A stretch of 64,000 nt of DNA. It comes from Halomonas heilongjiangensis. Its GTDB lineage: Bacteria > Pseudomonadota > Gammaproteobacteria > Pseudomonadales > Halomonadaceae. Location of the stretch: NCBI RefSeq assembly GCF_002879645.1, contig NZ_PNRE01000100.1:62001-126000 (forward strand). The letters run 5' to 3'. The notes beneath the pieces were generated by a model, which saw nothing but the letters and a program-made list of their open reading frames with translations, ran no database searches and had not been told where the DNA came from. Shown in pieces: positions 7,993 to 16,318 of this stretch. The position numbers and the translations under genes are program-made. Numbering within the stretch: position 1 is the stretch's first letter; each line of letters starts with the position of its first letter.

Positions 7993-9363
7993 TCAGTCGA
8001 TCCGGCGCCGCAGATAGTTGAGCAGGTCGATCCGCGTGATCAGGCCATGGAAGCAGTCGCCCTCGGTGACGATGGCGACGTGGTCCTCCTGGAACACCGC
8101 CACCAGGTCGTCCAGGCTGGCGCCGGGGGTGAGTTCCTGCAGCTGGGTGATCATCGCCTCGCGTACCGGCGCCGTGAAATGGTCCACGTGGCCATACACC
8201 GCCATCAGCACGTCCGATTCGTCGATGATGCCGACCACCCGGTCGCCCTCCATCACCGGTAGCTGGGAGACATCGTAGAGCTTCATGCGCGCGTAGGCGG
8301 TGGTCAGCGGCTCGTCGGGTGCCACCACGATGGTGTCGTGCTCGGCATAGGGGTGGCGGATCAGGTCGCGCAGGTCGCCGTAGTGGTGGCGCTCGATGAA
8401 GCCCTGGTCCTCCATCCAGTGCTCGTTGTACATCTTGGAGAGGTACTTGTTGCCGGTGTCGCAGACGAAGGTCACCACCCGCTTGGGGTGGGTCTGGGCA
8501 CGACAGTAGCGCAGCGCCGCGGCCAGGCAGGTGCCGGTGGAGGTGCCGCCCAGGATGCCCTCGCGATGCAGCAGTTCGCGGCCGCACAGCAGGCTCTCCT
8601 TGTCGGAGATGGTGATCGCCTGGCTCACCCGGGAGAGGTCGGCGATGGGGGGCACGAAGTCCTCGCCGATCCCCTCGATCAGCCAGCTGCCGCTCTCGGT
8701 GCTGAGCCGGCCGGTGCGCACGAACTCGGCCAGCACCGAGCCCTCGGGGTCGGCGAGGATCAGCTCCACCTCGGGGGCGGCCCGGGCGAAGCAGCGCGAC
8801 AGGCCGGTGATGGTGCCGCTCGAGCCGACGCCGCACACCACGGCGTCGAGGCGATTGTCCATCTGGCTGAGGATCTCCGGGCCGGTGCCCCGTTCGTGGG
8901 CCAGGGGGTTGGCGGGGTTGCCGAACTGGTTGACGAACACCGCGCCGGGCGTCTCCCGGGCGATGGCCGCCGCCTTGTCCTGGTAGTACTCCGGGTGGCC
9001 CTTGGCCACGTCCGAGCGCGTCAGCACCACCTCGGCACCCATGGCCTTGAGGTTGAAGATCTTCTCGCGGCTCATCTTGTCGGGGATCACCAGGATCACG
9101 CGGTAGCCCTTCTGCTGGGCCACCAGCGCCAGGGCCAGGCCGGTATTGCCGGCGGTGCCTTCGACCAGGGTACCGCCCGGCTGGAGCTCGCCGGAGGCCT
9201 CGGCGGCCTCGACCATCGACAGCCCGATGCGGTCCTTGATCGAGCCGGTCGGGTTCAGGTGTTCCAGCTTCAGGTAGAGCTCGCAGGGGCCGGTGTCCAG
9301 GGTGGCGACCCGCACCATCGGCGTGTTGCCGATCAGGGCCATGGCATTCGCTAGCGGTTGCAT
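7993..9363 (-). CDS. Cystathionine beta-synthase with C-terminal CBS pair
   Basis: 456 residues. Fold-type II PLP domain with the lysine in NPTGSIKDRIG (K43), EGTAGNTG substrate loop and GTSTG phosphate loop. Two CBS repeats follow (about residues 335-455, HDTIVVAPDEPLTTAY and REAMITQLQELTPG). It condenses serine with homocysteine; the CBS pair probably senses an adenosyl ligand. No heme-binding N-terminal extension is present, as usual in bacteria. GGAGG 5 nt before the ATG decides the start. First gene of a two-gene operon with the gamma-lyase. A 42-bp stretch of its middle recurs at 10721-10762. Confidence 0.88.
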   Translation of the reverse strand: MQPLANAMALIGNTPMVRVATLDTGPCELYLKLEHLNPTGSIKDRIGLSMVEAAEASGELQPGGTLVEGTAGNTGLALALVAQQKGYRVILVIPDKMSREKIFNLKAMGAEVVLTRSDVAKGHPEYYQDKAAAIARETPGAVFVNQFGNPANPLAHERGTGPEILSQMDNRLDAVVCGVGSSGTITGLSRCFARAAPEVELILADPEGSVLAEFVRTGRLSTESGSWLIEGIGEDFVPPIADLSRVSQAITISDKESLLCGRELLHREGILGGTSTGTCLAAALRYCRAQTHPKRVVTFVCDTGNKYLSKMYNEHWMEDQGFIERHHYGDLRDLIRHPYAEHDTIVVAPDEPLTTAYARMKLYDVSQLPVMEGDRVVGIIDESDVLMAVYGHVDHFTAPVREAMITQLQELTPGASLDDLVAVFQEDHVAIVTEGDCFHGLITRIDLLNYLRRRID

Positions 9364-9381
9364 CACTGCCTCCGAATCAGG

Positions 9382-9414
9382 CGCCTTCCCTCCCTCAGTG
9401 TAGGAGGGAAGGCG
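9382..9414. promoter_or_regulatory. Strong hairpin in the leader of the transsulfuration operon
   Basis: A perfect 12-bp inverted repeat (cgccttccctcc / ggagggaaggcg) with a 9-nt loop, 19 nt upstream of the cystathionine beta-synthase start codon. No T tract follows on either strand, so it is not a standard terminator. It could be a leader RNA hairpin or a protein site serving the operon or the divergent GNAT gene. Confidence 0.45.
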
Positions 9415-9544
9415 GCGTCGGGAGTGCCGCACCTTGGCAGGAGAGGGCCGGGATGCCCTGGGCGCGACGAAACGGCGCTGCCTATGGTGTCTATAGCGGT
9501 GGTGGCCATCAAGGGGATGCCGCCGGTTGCCGAGGGTTTCGCTC

Positions 9545-10027
9545 ATGCTCATACGTCCGGCGGCGGCTCATGATTGGCCCTCCGTCCTGGAGATCAATGC
9601 CGAGGGGCGTCCGGGCGTCGCTGAGCTCGATGCCCGGGAACTGACGTGGTTCGCCCACTATGCGGCGCATTTCCTGGTGGCTGCGTCAGGCACCCGGATC
9701 AGCGGCTATCTGCTGGCGCTGGCGCCAGAGGCGGCCTACCCGGGCGAGGAGTTCGCCTGGTTCCAGGCGCGCTATGCCGACTTCCTCTACGTCGACCAGG
9801 TGGCCGTGGCCTCGGCCATGCGCGGCGGTGGCGTCGGCAAGGCGCTCTATGCGGAGTTGATGAACCTGGCCCGCCACGAGAGCAGAGGCCGCCTGCTGTG
9901 CGAGGTGAATCTCGAGCCCGCGAACCCCGACTCCTTGCGCTTTCACGCCCGGCTTGGCTTTCGCGAGCAGAACACCCTGGCACTGGCCGATGGTCGTGTG
10001 GTGAGCCTGCAGGAGAGGAAGCTGTGA
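9545..10027 (+). CDS. GNAT family N-acetyltransferase
   Basis: 160 residues. The acetyl-CoA site is visible as LYVDQVAVASAMRGGGVGKALYAELM near residues 81-105 (the R-x-x-G-x-G/A pattern is RGGGVGKA), followed by the PANPDSLRFHARLGFRE motif. It transfers an acetyl group to an unknown amine. ATG at 9545 has GAGGG about 8 nt upstream; an in-frame TTG at 9527 is possible but less likely. Divergent from the beta-synthase operon. Confidence 0.85.
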   Translation: MLIRPAAAHDWPSVLEINAEGRPGVAELDARELTWFAHYAAHFLVAASGTRISGYLLALAPEAAYPGEEFAWFQARYADFLYVDQVAVASAMRGGGVGKALYAELMNLARHESRGRLLCEVNLEPANPDSLRFHARLGFREQNTLALADGRVVSLQERKL

Positions 10028-10063
10028 CCCGAGGCGTGTCAGCGGGGATAAGGGACGCTCACA

Positions 10064-10456
10064 TCACTTCCCCCGCATGGCGTCGAGGCTCCAGGGGCCG
10101 GGGCCGGCGAACACCAGGTAGAGGAACACGAAGCAGTAGAGGATGGCCGCGTCGCCGCCGTTGTTGACCGGGAAGAGATCCTGCGGGGCGTGGGCGAGCC
10201 AGTAGGCGAAGGCCATGGTGCCGGAGGCCAGGAAGGCCGCGGCCCGGGTCTGGAAGCCGATCAGCAGCAGGACCCCGCAGATGATCTCGATGAAGCCGGA
10301 GATCCCCGACAGCGAGAAGGCATCGACCACGCGGTCGGAGGGCGGGAAGCCGAGATGCTTCTGGGTACCGTGCAAGAGGAAGATGAAGGCCGAGACGATC
10401 CGCAGCACGCTGAGCACGCGCGGTGCCCATACCTTCTGTAGGTCTAGGGTGTTCAT
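10064..10456 (-). CDS. DoxX family membrane protein
   Basis: 130 residues with four hydrophobic segments. Typical DoxX/DoxD features are FLLHGTQKHLGFP near residue 28, GFIEIICGVLLLIG and the YCFVFLYLVFAGPGPWSLD end. Family members are inner-membrane proteins linked to thiol, quinone or oxidative-stress chemistry, but the role here is unknown. AAGGAA lies 6 nt before the ATG. It converges on the GNAT gene with 36 nt between stops. Confidence 0.88.
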   Translation of the reverse strand: MNTLDLQKVWAPRVLSVLRIVSAFIFLLHGTQKHLGFPPSDRVVDAFSLSGISGFIEIICGVLLLIGFQTRAAAFLASGTMAFAYWLAHAPQDLFPVNNGGDAAILYCFVFLYLVFAGPGPWSLDAMRGK

Positions 10457-10489
10457 CGGAGCGTTCCTTGTCCATGGAGGGGTGAGCTG

Positions 10490-10579
10490 AGCGTGGCCCG
10501 CTTCGGTGCATCGGGCAAGGCGGCGCAGGTGATGATGGCGACGATCCGCCGGGTGATCGAGGAGCAGGGCACTGCCTGA
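10490..10579 (+). pseudogene. 3' tail of a lost gene with its terminator
   Basis: One frame reads VARFGASGKAAQVM, then IRRVIEEQGTA, then stop at 10577-10579, directly inside a 12-bp hairpin. It has no start codon or ribosome site, and its upstream part would run into the DoxX promoter region. It looks like the last 25-30 codons of a former gene, family not identified. The rest of the 557-nt gap 10457-11013 holds only the synthase fragment at 10721-10762 and promoter-like sequence. Confidence 0.3.
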
Positions 10580-10601
10580 GCCGGTTGCGCCGGCTCAGGC
10601 A
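10573..10601 (+). terminator. Hairpin terminator of the lost gene
   Basis: Perfect 12-bp stem (tgcctgagccgg / ccggctcaggca) with a 5-nt loop, overlapping the stop codon of the remnant. No run of T follows, so termination strength is uncertain. Confidence 0.5.
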
Positions 10602-10720
10602 GGAACAGGGGAGCATCCTAGGGAGATCAGCGTCTTGGTTCTGTGATCGGCTGTTTGCATCGTTCAGCTGATGGCTGCGGCCCTTGCCAGCAGAGCCGCG
10701 ATGAAGCATCCGCAAGCGGC

Positions 10721-10762
10721 CGTCGAGGCGACCGTCCATCTGGCGCAGGATTTCCGGGCCGG
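10721..10762 (-). pseudogene. Fragment of a cystathionine beta-synthase gene
   Basis: 42 bp matching 8845-8886 inside the cystathionine beta-synthase gene at about 37 of 42 positions on the same strand. On the minus strand it reads TGPEILRQMDGRLD, against TGPEILSQMDNRLD in the intact gene. No further similarity is visible on either side. It is a small relic of a second, slightly diverged synthase copy. Confidence 0.6.
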
Positions 10763-11013
10763 TATTCAGATGGATTCCTTCCCTAAGGATCAATATACGA
10801 GCTCAAACGTATCAAGTTTCACCTGGGCAAGCCGAAGGTGTTTTTACTAGACTGAATGTTACTGGTTGTATCAAGGCGGTGTCGCGATATGCCACAAGGC
10901 GTCCTTGGCATTCGACACTCAGCAGAACACGACGCAGCAATCACCATCGAAGGGGAGGCGGTTATCGAGCTTGGCTATTCTATATCGATGAACTGAAGCC
11001 AGGAGATAATTCC

Positions 11014-11643
11014 ATGCAAGGAGCACAACATGGTCGATCAAGTTTAAGGCGAATTCTGCGAAAAGTAGGAGAGTTTTTCTTTCTTTCCCTGGCTGTAATG
11101 CTGATTCCAGCGTTCGCTTATGTTGATGCCATTGTGTATGCCCCAGACCGTGCAGAACTGAGCCTGACACAGACGACGCAACATTTGCTGATCCTGATCA
11201 CGGCTGCGATTATCTGGTTCCATGCTTGGAAATCTCCCGCGCAGCGCGGTTTTTTGGTACTGATGGCGGGTTTTTTCACCTGCATGTTGGTGCGCGAGCT
11301 GGATGGGTTCCTGGATGCCGTCTTCCACGGATTCTGGCTTTATCCTGCCTTGGTAGTGGCGTTTTCGTCCATTGCCTATGCTGCCATTTTCTGCCGCGGT
11401 ACGGTTCTTCAGCCGATGGCGGAGTTTTCGGAAACAAAAGCTGCAATATACATCTTTTTTGGATTGATCACTCTGCTCGTGTTCAGTCGGGGATTCGGCA
11501 GTGGAAGCCTGATTTGGAGGGACATCATGGGAGAGTACTATCGGCACGAGTTCAAGCGCACCCTGCAGGAGGGGCTGGAACTGTACGGTTATATCTTTCT
11601 CTTCTATGGCAGTTTCTTGGCCATTCGGACAGTTCGTAGGTAG
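11014..11643 (+). CDS. Multi-pass membrane protein of unknown function
   Basis: 209 residues with about six hydrophobic helices, beginning FFFLSLAVMLIPAFAYVDAIVY and including LLILITAAIIWFHAW and ALVVAFSSIAYAAIF. No family recognised; acidic and Arg residues near the membrane faces (VRELDGFLDAVFHGFW) are the only marked feature. AGGAGAT 6 nt before the ATG chooses this start over a longer frame. Its base composition is clearly less GC-rich than the neighbours, which hints at a separate origin. Confidence 0.65.
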   Translation: MQGAQHGRSSLRRILRKVGEFFFLSLAVMLIPAFAYVDAIVYAPDRAELSLTQTTQHLLILITAAIIWFHAWKSPAQRGFLVLMAGFFTCMLVRELDGFLDAVFHGFWLYPALVVAFSSIAYAAIFCRGTVLQPMAEFSETKAAIYIFFGLITLLVFSRGFGSGSLIWRDIMGEYYRHEFKRTLQEGLELYGYIFLFYGSFLAIRTVRR

Positions 11644-11698
11644 AGGAAGTTGCAGCAGTAGCGGATGGCGGCGTCGCCATCCGCTGCCTTGATTGTGG

Positions 11699-12118
11699 CT
11701 AGTCCGTCGAATCGTTCGAGGGGATGGCCGCCGGGTCCATCCACATCGCCTCCCATACGTGACCGTCGGGATCCGCCAGGGCGCGGCTGTACATGAAGCC
11801 GAGATCCTGAGGGGGATTGATATCGGCGGTGCCGCCCTTGGTGGCGGCCGCCTCGTTCATGGCGTCGACCGCTTCGCGGCTGTCGCACGACAGCGCGAGC
11901 ATCACCTCGCTGGAGGTGGTTGGCGGGATCGGGCGGTTGGTGAAGGTGCGCCACTTGGCGTGGGTGAGCAGCATGACGTTGATCGCCTCGCTGCAGACCA
12001 TGCAGGCCGCCGTCGCGTCGGTGAAGTGCGGGTTGTTCTCGAAGCCAAGGGCCTCGTAGAACGCCATCGAGGCGGCGAGGTCGGCAACGGGCAGGTTCAC
12101 GAAGATCATGCGCGACAT
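11699..12118 (-). CDS. VOC family (glyoxalase/bleomycin resistance-like) protein
   Basis: 139 residues, one domain of two beta-alpha-beta-beta-beta units: MIFVNLPVADLAASMAFYEALGF at the start and DPDGHVWEAMWMD at the end. The final Glu of HVWEAMW is the usual metal ligand. The family includes glyoxalase, dioxygenases and resistance proteins; this lactoylglutathione-lyase-like subgroup has no proven substrate. GGAG lies 8 nt before the ATG. Converges with the membrane-protein gene. Confidence 0.85.
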   Translation of the reverse strand: MSRMIFVNLPVADLAASMAFYEALGFENNPHFTDATAACMVCSEAINVMLLTHAKWRTFTNRPIPPTTSSEVMLALSCDSREAVDAMNEAAATKGGTADINPPQDLGFMYSRALADPDGHVWEAMWMDPAAIPSNDSTD

Positions 12119-12381
12119 GGTGAGTCTCCATTGGTTGGTGCCATAGGGATAGTTGCTGGTGCTGTCTCCTGCCAGTCGAACGGGGCGTCGCGATTTCGAC
12201 AGGGAGCCGGCGCGGGTGGCGGGTAGTGGCGATACCGTGCCTTGGGGCCTAGGGTCTTAGGGAGGGGCAGTCATCACCCTGGCTGCATGGGCACCGTATC
12301 GGGAAGGCGCGTTGCAAAGGGGGCTCGGGCCATGGGCACTCCGTGCATCGGCAGTTCCCGTATGCAAGGGAGGCCAACCCA

Positions 12382-13194
12382 ATGAAGAACGTGGGCCAGT
12401 CCGCTGATTACGCGGCCATTACGGCACGACAGAAGGAGACCTGGGCCGCAGGGGACTTCAACCAGGTCGCTCGGCAGAACGTGTGCATGGCCGAGGCACT
12501 CTGCGATGCCGTCGATCTTCATGCCGGGGAGCGCGTGCTGGACGTGGCGTGCGGCAGCGGCACTGCGGCATTGGTCGCGTCGCGAAGGTATTGCGACGTC
12601 GTCGGGATCGACTATGTGGCCGCGTTGATCGAGCGTGCCAGGCACCGGGCGGTTGCCGACGACCTGGACGCCGAATTCCAGGTGGGCGATGCGCAGGACC
12701 TGCCGTTTCCCGATGCGAGCTTCGACGCGGTGCTTTCGGTATATGGCGTGCAGTTCGCGCCTGACCAGGAGCAGGCGGCCAACGAGATGCTGCGGGTCTG
12801 CCGGCCGGGCGGGAGGATCGCGCTCGCCAGCCCGATCCCGGAGGGCTGGAGTGGCGACTTCTTCGCCACCAACGCCAAGTACATCCCCCCGCCGGCCGGG
12901 ATCAAGCCGCCACTGCGCTGGGGGACGGAGGCCGGCTTGGAGGAGCTCCTCGGTGCCGGTACCCGCTCGATCAGCAGCGAGAAGCGAACGGCGCTGCAGT
13001 ATTACCGCTCCATCGAGCATGCCGGGGATGTGTTCCTGCGGTACTTCGGTCCTGCCATCCGTGCCTCCCAGGCCGACTCGGGAAGGGCGCTGCGTGGCGA
13101 CCTGGAGGCGGTGTTCGATAGGTACAATCGGGCGACCGATGGCACCGCGGTCATCGAAAACACCTATCTCCTGACCGTGGCGATCCGCGCCTGA
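12382..13194 (+). CDS. Class I SAM-dependent methyltransferase
   Basis: 270 residues. Motif I is VLDVACGSGTAALVASRR near residue 54, followed by the acidic end of beta-2 (VVGIDYV), motif II (VGDAQDLPFPDASFDAV) and LRVCRPGGRIALASP. This UbiE-like pattern fits small-molecule methylation with S-adenosylmethionine; the acceptor is unknown. The ATG is preceded by AGGGAGG about 9 nt upstream. Convergent with the hydrolase gene. Confidence 0.85.
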   Translation: MKNVGQSADYAAITARQKETWAAGDFNQVARQNVCMAEALCDAVDLHAGERVLDVACGSGTAALVASRRYCDVVGIDYVAALIERARHRAVADDLDAEFQVGDAQDLPFPDASFDAVLSVYGVQFAPDQEQAANEMLRVCRPGGRIALASPIPEGWSGDFFATNAKYIPPPAGIKPPLRWGTEAGLEELLGAGTRSISSEKRTALQYYRSIEHAGDVFLRYFGPAIRASQADSGRALRGDLEAVFDRYNRATDGTAVIENTYLLTVAIRA

Positions 13195-13215
13195 CGGCTC
13201 TCCTCCGCACCTTCA

Positions 13216-14109
13216 TCATGGGGCGGAGATCGTCAGAAACGTCCGCAGCAGGGCGATGACCTCGTCGGGGTGGCTGCGGGTCACCCAGTGGGAACCGGGC
13301 AGGCGGGCGGTGCGCAGGTCGGTGGCGTAGTCGGCCAGGTTGGCGTAGCCGGCCTCGGAGACGAAGGGGTCGCGCTCGGCGATGATCAACTGCACCGGGC
13401 AGGTCACGCTGCCCCGGGGCGGCAGCGGCGGCGGGTGGAGGACGTTCTGGCGGTACAGCGCCATGGGGCCGAGCGCCATGGCCATCACCTGGTCGCGGGG
13501 TTCCTCGAGCAGGGGGTCGTCCCTGGGCACCCCGGCCAGGCGCAGCACCCACTGCCAGCCGCGCACGCCACCCAGGCGCCACAGCGCTTCGCCCAGCGGC
13601 CAGACGAGCAGCGGCACGGTGTAGCTGGCGCGCAGCAGCTGCGCGACCACCGGCCAGAGTCGTCGCGGGCTCAGGCTCTTCAGGCCCTCCAGCCCCCATT
13701 GGCGCCAGATCGCCAGATGCGGCCCGGAGATGAAGCTCCAGCTGAGCACCCGCTGGCCGTAGTCGGGGTGGGTGACATAGGACCAGCCGATCGTGGCGCC
13801 CCAGTCGTGGCCGACCAGATGCAGCCGGTCGGCGCCCAGCTCCTGCACCACGGCCTCGATGTCCGCGAGCAGCCGGTCGATGCGGTAGTGCCGTGCCGGC
13901 TGGCGGGGCTCGTCGGCCGGGATGCCGGGCCAGTCCAGGCTGGCGACCCGATGGTCGTCGGCCAGCGCCGTCATGATCTCCTGCCACATGCGCTGGCTGT
14001 CCGGGTAGCCGTGCAGGAAGAGCACCAGGGGGCGCCCGGGGTCGCCGCCGTGGTGCACGCGCAGCCGGTACCCGGGGCGCTCGATCCAGGTCTCGGCGAG
14101 CCCGCTCAT
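13216..14109 (-). CDS. Alpha/beta hydrolase (epoxide hydrolase/dehalogenase-like)
   Basis: 297 residues. The oxyanion-hole motif LHGYPDS is near residue 33 and the nucleophile elbow is GHDWGA, so the nucleophile is Asp102 rather than Ser. This is the pattern of epoxide hydrolases and haloalkane dehalogenases. The later acid lies near IIAERDPFV and the His in LPGSHWVTRSHPDE. Its ATG overlaps the stop of the upstream PQQ dehydrogenase gene (ATGA), so the two are probably translationally coupled. Confidence 0.85.
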   Translation of the reverse strand: MSGLAETWIERPGYRLRVHHGGDPGRPLVLFLHGYPDSQRMWQEIMTALADDHRVASLDWPGIPADEPRQPARHYRIDRLLADIEAVVQELGADRLHLVGHDWGATIGWSYVTHPDYGQRVLSWSFISGPHLAIWRQWGLEGLKSLSPRRLWPVVAQLLRASYTVPLLVWPLGEALWRLGGVRGWQWVLRLAGVPRDDPLLEEPRDQVMAMALGPMALYRQNVLHPPPLPPRGSVTCPVQLIIAERDPFVSEAGYANLADYATDLRTARLPGSHWVTRSHPDEVIALLRTFLTISAP

Positions 14110-16112
14110 TCCGGCTCCGGCAGGGCGAAGGCGACGATGGCGTCGCCGGGGTCGGAGAACACGTGCCCGCCGGCGGCCACCACCAGGAACTGGCGCCGCT
14201 CGGGGCCGAGCCGGTAGGTCAGGGGCGTGGCGTGGGCGGCGTAGGGTAGGTCGGCGCGCCACAGCGTCTCGCCGCTGGCCAGGTCGAAGGCACGCAGGTA
14301 GCGGTCCGGGGTGGCGGCGATGAAGGCCAGGCCGCCGGCGGTGACGATGGGGCCACCGACATTGGGCACGCCCCATTCGAGCCAGAACGGCCAGGGAGCC
14401 AGGCCGCGGGTGGAGCCCAGCGGTACCTCCCAGCGGATCTCGCCGGCGTCCAGGTCGACGGCGGTCAGCGTGCCCCAGGGCGGGGCGCTGCACGGCATGC
14501 CCAGCGGCGAGCTCAAGAGCTCCACGCTGACCGCGTAGGGGGTGCCCCCCATCTCGCCGTAGAGCCGGTTCGACCCGGCCAGCCCGCCGGCGTCGGTGCG
14601 GGTCTCCTCCTCGGGCAGGGCGTCGTACTCGTCGCGGGGGATCAGCCGCACCCCGGTGGGCACCCGCGACTGGTTGACCACCATCAGGTTGCGGTGCGGG
14701 TCGACGGCGCCGCTGCCCCAGTTGATGCCGCCCGTGGCGGCGGGGAAGACCACCGTGCCCTGCAGGCTCGGCGGGGTGTAGAGGCCTTCGGAACGCCGCG
14801 ACTCGATCTCGCGGCGGCAGCGGCCGCGGTCCCAGAAGGTCAGGCCCCAGGCGTCGTCGGGGGTCAGTTGCGGCGGGAAGAGCGTCGGCGGGGTGACCGG
14901 GAAGGGCTGGGTGGGGGCGAGCCAGTCGCCCGGCGCCGGGTCCTGGGGCACCGGGCGCTCCTCGATGGGGTGCAGCGGTTCGCCGCTCTCGCGGTCGAGC
15001 ACGAAGACATGGCCGGTCTTGGTCGAGACGACCACCGCCGGCACCGGGCCGGCGGCGGTGTTCAGCTCGATCAGCGAGGGCTGGGCGCCGACGTCGTAGT
15101 CCCAGAGGTCGTGGTGGACGGTCTGGAAGTGCCAGGCGACCTCGCCGGCGCGCTCGCCGCGGGTGTGCAGGGCGATCACCGACGAGGCGTAGTGATCGAG
15201 CCCGTTGCGCTGGCCCCCGAAGTAGTCCGGCGGGGCATTGCCTGTGGGCACGAACAGCAGGCCGCGCTCGGCGTCGGCGGCCATCGGCGCCCAGACGTTG
15301 GCGGTGGCACGGCGGTAGGGGCCCTCCGGAGAGGTGGTGGGCTGGTCCGGGGGGATCGGGTCCCAGGCCCAGGCGAGTTCGCCGCTGCGGGCGTCGAAGG
15401 CGCGCACCACCCCGGGCGGGGCGTCGGCGCGCACGTTGTCGGCGACCAGGGCGCCGACGATGACCAGGTCGTCGACCACCAGCGGCGAGGAGGTGACGTA
15501 GTACTCCCAGGGCGGCACGTCGTCGCCGAGGTCGTCACGCAGCGCCAGGCGACCGGCCTCGCCGAACCCGGCGCAGGGGCGGCCGGTGGCGGCGTCCAGG
15601 GCGATCAGCTCGGCGTCCTGGGTGCCGGTGAAGATCCGCTCCCGGCACTCGTCCACGCCGTCGCTGGCGCTCTCATCGCGCCAGTAGGCCACGCCACGGC
15701 AGATCATCGGGTAGGCACCGTGCAGCCGGCGCAACTGCAGCTCGGGGTCGAACTGCCAGAGTTCCTCGCCGGTTTCCGGGGCCAGGGCGATGACGCGGTT
15801 GTAGGGGGTGCAGAAGATCAGCCGCTCGCCCACCACGATGGGCGTGACCTGCAGCGAGGTGCGGGTCTGGGTCTCGTCGCCGAGGGCGACGTCGCCGCTC
15901 TCGTAGCGCCATACCTCCTCGAGGCGGGCGACGTTGTCGGGGCGGATCTGGTCGAGGGGCGAGTAGCGCAGGCCATCGAGGCCTTGACCGTAGTGGGGCC
16001 AGCCGGCCGTCGGGCCGCTCGTGTCGAGGGGCGGGGGTGGTCCCTCGCAGCCGGCCACGAACAGCAGCGTGGTGAAAAGCAGTCCCCCCTGGATCGCGCC
16101 TTGCCGTCGCAT
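14106..16112 (-). CDS. PQQ-dependent dehydrogenase, lipoprotein
   Basis: 668 residues. A lipoprotein signal ends LLFVAGC (C22), so the enzyme is probably anchored at the periplasmic side of a membrane. The body is an eight-blade quinoprotein propeller with repeated A-x-D-x-x-x-G-E-x-x-W motifs (ALAPETGEELW, AFDARSGELAW, AVDLDAGEIRW, AFDLASGETLW). It resembles the soluble part of membrane glucose dehydrogenases but lacks their N-terminal membrane domain. It would oxidise a sugar or alcohol with PQQ. GGAGGAG about 9 nt upstream selects this ATG. No PQQ biosynthesis genes are in the window. Confidence 0.85.
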   Translation of the reverse strand: MRRQGAIQGGLLFTTLLFVAGCEGPPPPLDTSGPTAGWPHYGQGLDGLRYSPLDQIRPDNVARLEEVWRYESGDVALGDETQTRTSLQVTPIVVGERLIFCTPYNRVIALAPETGEELWQFDPELQLRRLHGAYPMICRGVAYWRDESASDGVDECRERIFTGTQDAELIALDAATGRPCAGFGEAGRLALRDDLGDDVPPWEYYVTSSPLVVDDLVIVGALVADNVRADAPPGVVRAFDARSGELAWAWDPIPPDQPTTSPEGPYRRATANVWAPMAADAERGLLFVPTGNAPPDYFGGQRNGLDHYASSVIALHTRGERAGEVAWHFQTVHHDLWDYDVGAQPSLIELNTAAGPVPAVVVSTKTGHVFVLDRESGEPLHPIEERPVPQDPAPGDWLAPTQPFPVTPPTLFPPQLTPDDAWGLTFWDRGRCRREIESRRSEGLYTPPSLQGTVVFPAATGGINWGSGAVDPHRNLMVVNQSRVPTGVRLIPRDEYDALPEEETRTDAGGLAGSNRLYGEMGGTPYAVSVELLSSPLGMPCSAPPWGTLTAVDLDAGEIRWEVPLGSTRGLAPWPFWLEWGVPNVGGPIVTAGGLAFIAATPDRYLRAFDLASGETLWRADLPYAAHATPLTYRLGPERRQFLVVAAGGHVFSDPGDAIVAFALPEPE

Positions 16113-16318
16113 CCTGCCGCTCCTCCCTGAAGCCCCGGCATGCCTGGCCGAAAACCCCCTTGCTCGACTTGAAGCTAGTTCATAAGCCGCCCCCGGGCGA
16201 GGCATGACCCCATTCCCCGTCATCGGGAGCCGCCGGGAGCGGTGAGCGAAAAGTGGCGTCGGGCACGATCCCGTGCCGTACTGAGGAGGCACCGAACAAC
16301 AATAACCGGGGCTCCTCC

